NCBI RefSeq assembly: GCF_033763495.1
Contig: NZ_JANRKL010000228.1
Coordinates: 1-64,000 of the forward strand
DNA from: Haliscomenobacter sp033763495
GTDB lineage: Bacteria; Bacteroidota; Bacteroidia; Chitinophagales; Saprospiraceae
Direction: 5' to 3'
Length of the DNA: 64,000 nucleotides
Below are positions 58,176 through 64,000 of the stretch, piece after piece. The first letter of the stretch is position 1, and each line of letters begins with the position of its first letter. Below the pieces are notes generated by a model, which worked only from the letters and a program-made list of their open reading frames with translations, had not been told where the DNA came from and ran no database searches. A program made the position numbers and the translations under genes.

Positions 58176-58982
58176 ATGTCAACGGCAAAGATAATCAGCA
58201 GTCTGCAAAATCCATTGATTAAAAACATCGGCAGTTTACTGGAGAAAGCCAGGGAACGGCGCAAACAGGGTTTGTTGGTAGCTGAGGGCTTGATCGAAGT
58301 GGGGATGGCCTTGCGAGGAGGTTTTACAGTGGAACAGCTCTTATACAATCCGGACCTCACCCCAGAAGAAAGCATCCAGCAAGTTTTAAAGCACCAGCCC
58401 GCTGCTGCTCAGCATTTGATTCAGGTAAGTGGTGCGGTGATGGAAAAAGTCGCGTATCGGGCGAACGTGCCCAATGTAGTCGCAGTATTGCGCAGCAAGT
58501 CCCTGGATTTAAACGAATTTAAGGTTAAAGCAAATCCTTTGATCCTGGTGCTTGAAACGGTAGAAAAACCAGGTAACTTGGGAGCCATTTTGCGTACTGC
58601 CGATGCTGCCGGAGTAGATGCGGTACTATTGTGCGATCCCCAAACGGATTGGTATAACCCCAATGTAATTCGGGCCAGTTTAGGCGCAGTATTTACTGTA
58701 CCCATCTTTAGTACAACTGCCGCGGAAGCGCTGGAATGGCTACAAAAACACCAGATTCGGATTTTTGCCACCCACCTGGAAGCCAGTTACCCCTATTACG
58801 ATTGTGATTTGCAGGGACCCACTGCCCTCGTGATGGGAACTGAAGCGGATGGAATCTCTACTTTTTGGGTTCAAAATGCCCATCAGCGGGTCATTATCCC
58901 AATGCAGGGCCTAGTTGATTCGATGAATGTTTCTGTTTCTACGGCTATTTTATTGTTCGAGGCATTGCGCCAAAGAAAGTAA
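58176..58982 (+). CDS. TrmH/SpoU-family RNA 2'-O-methyltransferase
   Basis: 268 residues. The N-terminal substrate-binding domain covers about 1-100 (LIKNIGSLLEKARERRKQGLLVAEGL). The SPOUT trefoil-knot domain has motif 1 VLETVEKPGNLGAILRTADA, motif 2 VMGTEADGIS and motif 3 IIPMQGLVDSMNVSVSTAILLFEA. It methylates ribose in rRNA or tRNA; the exact target is unknown. It is divergent from another RNA methyltransferase. Confidence 0.92.
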   Translation: MSTAKIISSLQNPLIKNIGSLLEKARERRKQGLLVAEGLIEVGMALRGGFTVEQLLYNPDLTPEESIQQVLKHQPAAAQHLIQVSGAVMEKVAYRANVPNVVAVLRSKSLDLNEFKVKANPLILVLETVEKPGNLGAILRTADAAGVDAVLLCDPQTDWYNPNVIRASLGAVFTVPIFSTTAAEALEWLQKHQIRIFATHLEASYPYYDCDLQGPTALVMGTEADGISTFWVQNAHQRVIIPMQGLVDSMNVSVSTAILLFEALRQRK

Positions 58983-59174
58983 ATTGTTCTTCCTGGCAAT
59001 TGAAATTGTTATGAGTATTTCGAGTATAAACTGTGGCTAATCGCTTTTATTTCGTCATAAAGTAAATGGCTTAGGGTAAATTTGTTATAAAAGGCTGCAC
59101 AAGTTTTTTATTTTGACGACAAATCAAAAAACAAAACGCTTGACCCTAATTATTTTGATCACAAGAGACGTATT

Positions 59175-60323
59175 ATGAACACAGACAAATCAGCTTTTTT
59201 CAACGCTATATTTCTGGTGTTTTTCTTTGCTTTAATCAGCAATGTACTGATGGCACAGGAAGACCATACTACTCCTTTGCCTCCTCAGATGGGTAAGGCA
59301 GATACGGATGGGCCACACCTTTTTTACCGCAAAAATAAGGTGTATATCCGACAAATCCGGATGAAAGACACTACGGCTGTAGCGACGCTCGATTCCATTG
59401 AGGCCAAACAGAAGGATGCTATAAAAATTGAGTGCCGCTTTACCAAAAATCCTGAATGGAATTTCAGCACCAAGCTAAAATCCAAATACAGAATTGAAAA
59501 TACAGAGTACCCCAAGGCTGAAAAAATCCTTGCTGTATCCGACATTGAGGGCAATTTTGGGTCCTTTCGCAATTTTTTGATCTCACATAAAGTAATCGAC
59601 GAAAAGTACAATTGGACTTTTGGCAAAGGCCACCTGGTTTGTGTTGGTGATTTTTTTGACCGTGGCCCCAATGTCACTGAAACCCTTTGGCTCATTTATG
59701 ACCTAGAAGAAAAAGCCAAAGCTGCCGGGGGGTATGTACATTACATTTTGGGCAATCATGAGATTCTGAACATGTCCAATGATCATCGCTATGTGCATCC
59801 CAAATACATGCGCAATGCCGATTTGTACCAGGAGCCCTACGTTAACTGGTTCAAAAGGTCCACCGAACTAGGCCGCTGGCTGGAGACCAAAAACGTAGTG
59901 GAAAGAATTGGCGACTTTATCTTTGTCCATGGTGGATTGTCACCCGATTTGAACTACATTGACAAAACCCTCTCCGAAATCAACAATATGATGCGCCCAT
60001 TTTACTTCATTCAAGAAGATGTTTTCCGCATCGACGATGAGATATTGAGGTTTATGTTTGGTGACAATGGCCCACTTTGGTACCGAAACTACGTGATGGC
60101 CCAGGCCCAGGATGCTGAAATAGAAGAGTCCTTGCGGAAATTTGGGGGGAAGCACATCGTGGTTGGCCATACGCTGGTCAATGCCGTCAGAACTTTTTAT
60201 GGGGGCAAAGTGATCGCCATCGATACTCGCCATGTGGATCCCAATTCAACGGCATTTCTGTATGAAGGGGGGAAATTTTTCAGGATTGATCAGCTGGGGA
60301 AACGCGGGGAGTTAAAATTTTAA
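59175..60323 (+). CDS. Secreted calcineurin-like metallophosphoesterase
   Basis: 382 residues with a hydrophobic N-terminal signal (FFNAIFLVFFFALISNVLMAQ). The metal motifs are in order: AVSDIEGNFGSF (D-x-E in place of the usual D-x-H), VCVGDFFDRGPN (GDxxDRG), LGNHEILNM (GNHE), VHGGLSPD and VVGHTL (GH). The layout is that of Shewanella-like or bis-tetraphosphatase phosphatases. The first motif has Glu where His is usual, which may change metal preference. A single-gene unit with its own terminator. Confidence 0.88.
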   Translation: MNTDKSAFFNAIFLVFFFALISNVLMAQEDHTTPLPPQMGKADTDGPHLFYRKNKVYIRQIRMKDTTAVATLDSIEAKQKDAIKIECRFTKNPEWNFSTKLKSKYRIENTEYPKAEKILAVSDIEGNFGSFRNFLISHKVIDEKYNWTFGKGHLVCVGDFFDRGPNVTETLWLIYDLEEKAKAAGGYVHYILGNHEILNMSNDHRYVHPKYMRNADLYQEPYVNWFKRSTELGRWLETKNVVERIGDFIFVHGGLSPDLNYIDKTLSEINNMMRPFYFIQEDVFRIDDEILRFMFGDNGPLWYRNYVMAQAQDAEIEESLRKFGGKHIVVGHTLVNAVRTFYGGKVIAIDTRHVDPNSTAFLYEGGKFFRIDQLGKRGELKF

Positions 60324-60337
60324 GCAGTGAAAATGAA

Positions 60338-60369
60338 AATGCCAGTAGCACCGAAAAGTTACTGGTATT
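60338..60369 (+). terminator. Intrinsic terminator of the phosphatase gene
   Basis: Arms AATGCCAGTA (60338-60347) and TACTGGTATT (60360-60369, one G-U) with a 12-nt loop, followed by a run of T at 60370-60375. Confidence 0.85.
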
Positions 60370-60384
60370 TTTTTTGTTAAAAAT

Positions 60385-60429
60385 AACTAGAAAAATAGTT
60401 GATAAACTACAAAACTAGTTGTATGTTTG
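60385..60429 (+). promoter_or_regulatory. Double BlaI-type operator over a TTG / TATGTTTG promoter
   Basis: AACTA-N6-TAGTT occurs twice, at 60385-60400 and 60405-60420, exactly 20 bases apart. TTG at 60399-60401 and TATGTTTG at 60422-60429 (perfect TAnnTTTG) are 20 bases apart and overlap the operators. The start of the BlaI-type gene is 22 bases downstream. The geometry fits autorepression by two dimers on one face of the helix. Confidence 0.75.
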
Positions 60430-60451
60430 TCTTACACAATTAAGCAATACA

Positions 60452-60811
60452 ATGAAGCGACTTACGCGCAAAGAAGAAGAGCTGATGCAAGCCCTGTGGA
60501 AACTGGAACGAGCCTTCGTCAAGGACCTCATCGAGCTACTGCCCGAGCCAAAGCCGCACTACAACACGGTATCAACGGTGATTCGCAAACTGGAAACCCA
60601 AGGCTTTGTAACCCATGAAGACTTTGGGGGCACTCACTGTTACTTACCCAAAATTAGCAAGGAAGCCTATCAACGCCAGTTCCTAGGGGATTCCATGGCT
60701 GCGTATTTCGACAACTCCTACAAGAACATGGTGGCATTTTTTGCCCGCGAGAAAAAAATTACGCCTGAAGAACTGAAAGACATCTTAAAAGCCATTGAAA
60801 AAGGAGAGTAG
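60452..60811 (+). CDS. BlaI/MecI/CopY-family repressor
   Basis: 119 residues from the ATG at 60452 (MKRLTRKEEELMQALWKLERA). The winged helix covers 1-75 (PHYNTVSTVIRKLETQGFVTHEDFGGTHCYLP) and a C-terminal dimer helix follows (PEELKDILKAIEKGE). In the family, the cleavage site that inactivates the repressor lies between the two domains. It precedes the M56 gene by 30 bases in the same operon, the classic BlaI-BlaR1 arrangement, and carries two operators on its own promoter. Confidence 0.92.
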   Translation: MKRLTRKEEELMQALWKLERAFVKDLIELLPEPKPHYNTVSTVIRKLETQGFVTHEDFGGTHCYLPKISKEAYQRQFLGDSMAAYFDNSYKNMVAFFAREKKITPEELKDILKAIEKGE

Positions 60812-60841
60812 TCAGATGCCTCTCGTAATCCTGTAATACCC

Positions 60842-62656
60842 ATGCAAGGTTTGGTTTATTCCCATTTGCTGCAAGCAGTAGTGCTGCTGCTTGCTGGTAC
60901 CCTGCTTTACAGTTTGATGTTTTGGCGAAGTACCTTTTTGCGCTGGAATCGGGTTTTGTTGTGGAGTATCTTGCTTGCTTCGCTGATCCTGCCATTCGTG
61001 CATTTGCCAGCAGCATGGACAGTTCATTTTTGGCAAAAAAAGGAGGCAATTGCTGCACCTAAACCTAATTTGGAAACAGGTGGAGGTCTGCCTGAACCCC
61101 AATTTTTTTATGAAATAAATCCAGCTGAGCAAGTAACTACGCTGCAGGTGGAGGAGAATCTTTCGGCAAAACAACCCCAGATACCAATTACCCCACTGTT
61201 ATTTCTTCTCTATGCTCTAGGTTGTTTTGTTTTTGGCATACGCTTTTTGATACACTTGTTTTCGCTGTTTAAATTATTCCGAAAAGCCCACCTTGAGCAG
61301 AGGGATGGCTACTACCTGGCCTTTTGCCATGGGGAATTGTCTCCTTTTGCTTTTGGGCGTACCATTTTTTTATCCGAAGCCTTGCTGCAAAGTGAAGACT
61401 TGAAACTGATCCTAGCCCATGAGTTAGCGCATGTTCGACAGCGGCATACTCTAGATATTCTGGCGGCAGAGCTGCTACTCGTCTGGCAGTGGTTCAACCC
61501 CGGTGCTTGGCTGTACCGCCGACTGGTAGAAACCAACCTGGAATATTTAGCCGATCGCAGTGTGTTGCAGCAGCAGTGGAATAAAAAACAATATCAGCTG
61601 AGTTTGCTGAATTGGTCGAACGCCAATGTCAGCAACAGCCTTTCTACTTCCTACAATTTTTCACTCCTCAAAGAAAGAATTATGATGATGAATCGGAAAC
61701 CCGCGTCAAAAGTGTATTTGTTGGGTTATGCAGTGGTTTTGGTCCTACTGCCGATGTTGTCGGTTTTTAACCAGCCTGTATTGATAGCCAACCCCGCCTC
61801 GCCCCTTCAAAGGTCTGAGGCCATTGATCAAGCCCTCATTGATCCTGGTTTAGCCCAATCAGTAACTATCTCAGGGGGCAAACTTGCTCCGGGTTTACCC
61901 AAGCCCACAACCAAAAATGTAGAATATGCGGTAGATACGATTGTCCCAAAGCAAGATGAAAAGAAATTTTTTGTGTTGGTGTTTAGTTTGAAGCTGACCA
62001 ATGAAGAGCAAGAAAAATTGCTCAACTTATCGCTACCCTGGGGAAGGAAATTGGAAGTAATACGGAGTGATAAAGGCAAAATAATTGGTGCTAGAATAAT
62101 CAGTCCATCCGGTGGAAGTTGTGCGGTTTGGCATGATGAGAACTATGAACTTCCCATTGTGATTTATGGAGAACCGAATGGTTGTTCTACGGGAACCTTC
62201 GATCAGGATTTTCTAAACAAACTTATTGCCAATCAGTGGGAAAATACCATTGAGCTAATCACTTTGGGATTGCCCAATGACAAAATAGTGCTTGAAGCCT
62301 ATCGCCAAAAAATTACTGACCATGAGCAAAAAGAAATTAAAGAAAGACTTGAAAAACTTGCATCAAACAATTGGGTAGAATCGGCATCTAGCGGAAGCAC
62401 AACTTATCGTATTCCTGTACAAGAAAAATCCTGGGAATATGTGAAGAAAAAAATTGGAGACTTTGCCACTAATGGTAAACAATTCATCGTCTCAATCAAT
62501 GGTCAGGTATTTGAGTCCATACTTCCTGAAATAGATATCAGCAAGGTAAAAAAGATGATTTTATATGAAGGAAGAAAAACGGAATACATCCCAGGTACAC
62601 TAATGGTTAAACGAACAGAACCCGCTAATTTACGCCTGGAAATCGATATGGATTGA
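60842..62656 (+). CDS. M56 (BlaR1-like) membrane metalloprotease
   Basis: 604 residues. Three N-terminal TMs (QAVVLLLAGTLLYSLMF; VLLWSILLASLILPF; ITPLLFLLYALGCFVFGI) are followed by the cytoplasmic zinc motif H193-E194-L-A-H197 (LAHELAHVRQRH), then a fourth TM near 290-310 (VYLLGYAVVLVLLPMLSVF) and a C-terminal part of about 290 residues outside the membrane. That part lacks the S-x-x-K and K-T-G words of the penicillin-sensor domain, so the signal is not beta-lactam binding as in BlaR1. The role is presumably cleavage of the BlaI-type repressor upon an unknown signal. No target gene other than the pair itself is nearby. Confidence 0.88.
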   Translation: MQGLVYSHLLQAVVLLLAGTLLYSLMFWRSTFLRWNRVLLWSILLASLILPFVHLPAAWTVHFWQKKEAIAAPKPNLETGGGLPEPQFFYEINPAEQVTTLQVEENLSAKQPQIPITPLLFLLYALGCFVFGIRFLIHLFSLFKLFRKAHLEQRDGYYLAFCHGELSPFAFGRTIFLSEALLQSEDLKLILAHELAHVRQRHTLDILAAELLLVWQWFNPGAWLYRRLVETNLEYLADRSVLQQQWNKKQYQLSLLNWSNANVSNSLSTSYNFSLLKERIMMMNRKPASKVYLLGYAVVLVLLPMLSVFNQPVLIANPASPLQRSEAIDQALIDPGLAQSVTISGGKLAPGLPKPTTKNVEYAVDTIVPKQDEKKFFVLVFSLKLTNEEQEKLLNLSLPWGRKLEVIRSDKGKIIGARIISPSGGSCAVWHDENYELPIVIYGEPNGCSTGTFDQDFLNKLIANQWENTIELITLGLPNDKIVLEAYRQKITDHEQKEIKERLEKLASNNWVESASSGSTTYRIPVQEKSWEYVKKKIGDFATNGKQFIVSINGQVFESILPEIDISKVKKMILYEGRKTEYIPGTLMVKRTEPANLRLEIDMD

Positions 62657-62676
62657 AGTTCTCTTATTCTATTAGA

Positions 62677-62753
62677 TTTTTTGCCACAAAGGCACAAATC
62701 ACTATTAAACAATGAATTTGTGCTTAGTGTCTTTGAGTCTTTGTGGCAAAAAA
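62677..62753. terminator. Inverted repeat, TTTTTTGCCACAAAG ends
   Basis: Perfect 15-bp ends at 62677-62691 and 62739-62753 plus inner arms GCACAAAT (62692-62699) and ATTTGTGC (62716-62723). It is made of the CTTTGTGGCAAAA word, common in Bacteroidota intergenic repeats. It lies between the convergent M56 and SDR genes. Confidence 0.65.
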
Positions 62754-62821
62754 TAAATATGTTCAGTAGTGTGAGTTCCTATTCAAATTTTGAAATAAGA
62801 AGCGAAATATAGAATTACTGA

Positions 62822-63643
62822 TTATAGTGTTGAATTTTCTCTTGGGGCCTCCTCCTTCGGAATAACCCCTGCTCCAATTTTGCGCAATAGCCTCATCCGT
62901 AAGGCCAAGGGCAATGCATTGTTCAACAAAATCATAATCTGGTTCATCACACCCGGAATAATAATGCGTTTGCCTCTGAACAAACCATTGAGCGCAACAG
63001 GGGCCACCTGATTGGGGTACATCACGACCAGTTTGGCCTTGCGTCCACTGCGTTGAATGCGTTTGAGGCCATCCTCGTTGGTTACCACCGGGCCGGGGCA
63101 CAAGGCACTTACACTGACTCCGGTATCGGCCAACTCTTCGCGCAAGGAAAGGGAAAAGGCGGTCACAAAGTGTTTAGTGGAGGTATACGCCGTTTTGAAA
63201 GGCATCGGCATCAGGCCTTCCATACTGCTGGTATTGAGAATGTAGGCTTTATCTAGTTGTTTCAAGTGCGGCAAAAAATGATAGGTCATTTCAAACATCA
63301 CCTGATTGTTGAGCCGCAGCATCGTTTGGTATACGCCAAGGGGAATTTTATTCAGGATGTCACCGCGGCCAAAGCCGGCATTGTTGATCAGGATATCTAC
63401 GCTGTATTCATTTTCCTGGCACCAGGAGTACACTTTCAGCGGAGCATCAGGTGCAGTGAGGTCGATGCCAAAGGGCTGTGCCGCTACTCCATATTTTTGT
63501 GCAATTTCACTGGCCGCAGCGTGCAATTCCGGGCCATCCAATGCTACTAGTAACACATTTCTGCCTCTTTGGGCGCATTCCTCCGCCAACGCACGACCAA
63601 TGCCCATGCTGGCGCCGGTAATGAGAGTGTAATGCTTTTCCAT
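62822..63643 (-). CDS. Short-chain dehydrogenase/reductase
   Basis: 273 residues from the ATG at 63643 (MEKHYTLITGASMGIGRALA). The NADPH-binding glycine motif is TGASMGIG, the stabilising word is INNAGFG (NNAG), and the active site is S in LNTSSMEG with Y-x3-K in YTSTKHF. The C-terminal hydrophobic region (IIIPGVMNQIMILLNNALPLALRM) suggests membrane association, as in the DHRS7/3-oxoacyl-type SDRs. Substrate unknown. Confidence 0.9.
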   Translation of the reverse strand: MEKHYTLITGASMGIGRALAEECAQRGRNVLLVALDGPELHAAASEIAQKYGVAAQPFGIDLTAPDAPLKVYSWCQENEYSVDILINNAGFGRGDILNKIPLGVYQTMLRLNNQVMFEMTYHFLPHLKQLDKAYILNTSSMEGLMPMPFKTAYTSTKHFVTAFSLSLREELADTGVSVSALCPGPVVTNEDGLKRIQRSGRKAKLVVMYPNQVAPVALNGLFRGKRIIIPGVMNQIMILLNNALPLALRMRLLRKIGAGVIPKEEAPRENSTL

Positions 63644-63661
63644 AACAAACAACTTAGCGTT

Positions 63662-64000
63662 TTATTCCTGCCTCTTCCGTTTCAGTAAACGTTCAACTAA
63701 CGGTTTTTCGATCCAGGCGATGGCCGCAAAATAAGCCAAAAGAATCAAAAAGTTGATGCTCAAAATCACCGGAAGTGCTCCTTGTGCCAGGTGCCGCAGC
63801 CCTTCACTCAGGCCATAAGCGAACAAAGCCAGCAAGAAGTACAAGGCCATTCGCCCGAGTGGGTAATGAATAGGATGGTATTTTTGGCCCGCCATATAAC
63901 TGACGATGGTCATGAAGACATAACAAATCAATGCGGTCCAGGCCGGAGCGTAATAGCCATACCCCTGTTTGATGAGTACCACATTCAGCACAATGGTAAT
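63662..64000 (-). CDS. Polysaccharide/lipid flippase, C-terminal part (gene continues beyond window)
   Basis: The last 110 or so residues of a MATE/Wzx-type membrane protein. Three to four hydrophobic segments are visible (YAPAWTALICYVFMTIVSYMA, MALYFLLALFAYGL, LPVILSINFLILLAYFAAIAW), and the words NVVLIKQGYGYYAPAWTALICY and GQKYHPIHYP are typical of the end of lipopolysaccharide-biosynthesis flippases. The C-terminal tail is basic (KPLVERLLKRKRQE). The frame is open through the right edge of the window. Confidence 0.75.
   Translation of the reverse strand: MTIVLNVVLIKQGYGYYAPAWTALICYVFMTIVSYMAGQKYHPIHYPLGRMALYFLLALFAYGLSEGLRHLAQGALPVILSINFLILLAYFAAIAWIEKPLVERLLKRKRQE

Noticed and set aside
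60842..62656. Beta-lactam sensor BlaR1
   Set aside because: The outer domain lacks SxxK and KTG motifs, and no beta-lactamase gene is in the operon.
1..64000. tRNA, rRNA, riboswitch or other known structured RNA genes
   Set aside because: I saw no cloverleaf, rRNA segment or known riboswitch consensus by reading; a covariance search was not possible here.

Overview
The window looks like chromosomal DNA of a Bacteroidota bacterium, most likely a Saprospiraceae-type lineage (lineage is inference). The grounds are a Bacteroidota-type ParC, a gliding/type IX secretion style of secreted protein (C-terminal sorting domains, Reg_prop propeller, TonB-type carboxypeptidase-regulatory domain), DUF families typical of the phylum (DUF4230, DUF4286, DUF3108), a BlaI/M56 pair, and promoters of the TTTG-N19/20-TAnnTTTG type in place of E. 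coli -35/-10 boxes. Base composition is moderate. I saw no rRNA, tRNA or CRISPR array.

Layout. 1-10.2 kb: partial parC, a PLP-dependent threonine/serine lyase, a small secreted repeat protein, rpiB, a TrpF-like protein, an aldo/keto reductase, a minus-strand group (DUF3108, DUF4230, site-2 protease) and a flippase-like membrane protein. 10.3-18.8 kb: ruvC, a PadR regulator overlapping a large FtsX/MacB-type permease, a CorC/HlyC protein, a TMTC-like membrane TPR protein and small genes. 18.9-27.8 kb: secreted GH10 xylanase, NlpC/P60 peptidase, CotH-like protein, rpoN, a seven-bladed propeller protein and a decayed DUF1593 gene. 27.9-39.5 kb: four further minus-strand FtsX/MacB-type permeases of about 800 residues, three of them tightly spaced, with one plus-strand AAA ATPase between the first and second. 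39.7-52 kb: S9 peptidase, a long surface protein with a T9SS-sorted neighbour, a carboxylesterase divergent from a Nudix-type regulator, a Crp-family regulator and a GH3/beta-lactamase fusion. 52.2-56.7 kb: three tandem amidohydrolase-fold genes, only the middle one with an intact HxH metal motif. 56.7-64 kb: RNA methyltransferases, a calcineurin-type phosphatase, a BlaI/M56 regulatory pair with two identical operators on its promoter, an SDR enzyme and the end of a polysaccharide flippase.

The intergenic DNA is the least ordinary part. Almost every convergent or terminal gap carries a long inverted repeat with 12-34 bp arms. Two 115-bp palindromic elements (1787-1901 and 26036-26150) are clearly related to each other, show compensatory base changes, and end 33 and 20 bases before a start codon. 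A half-copy sits in the same position and orientation before the DUF4230 gene. In two places a repeat or hairpin arm runs into the 3' end of a gene and encodes its last residues. I did not find a clearly new defence or catalytic system. The best leads are this palindromic family, the ATPase-less permease array, the doubled BlaI operator, the Nudix-regulator/esterase switch region and the amidohydrolase triplet.
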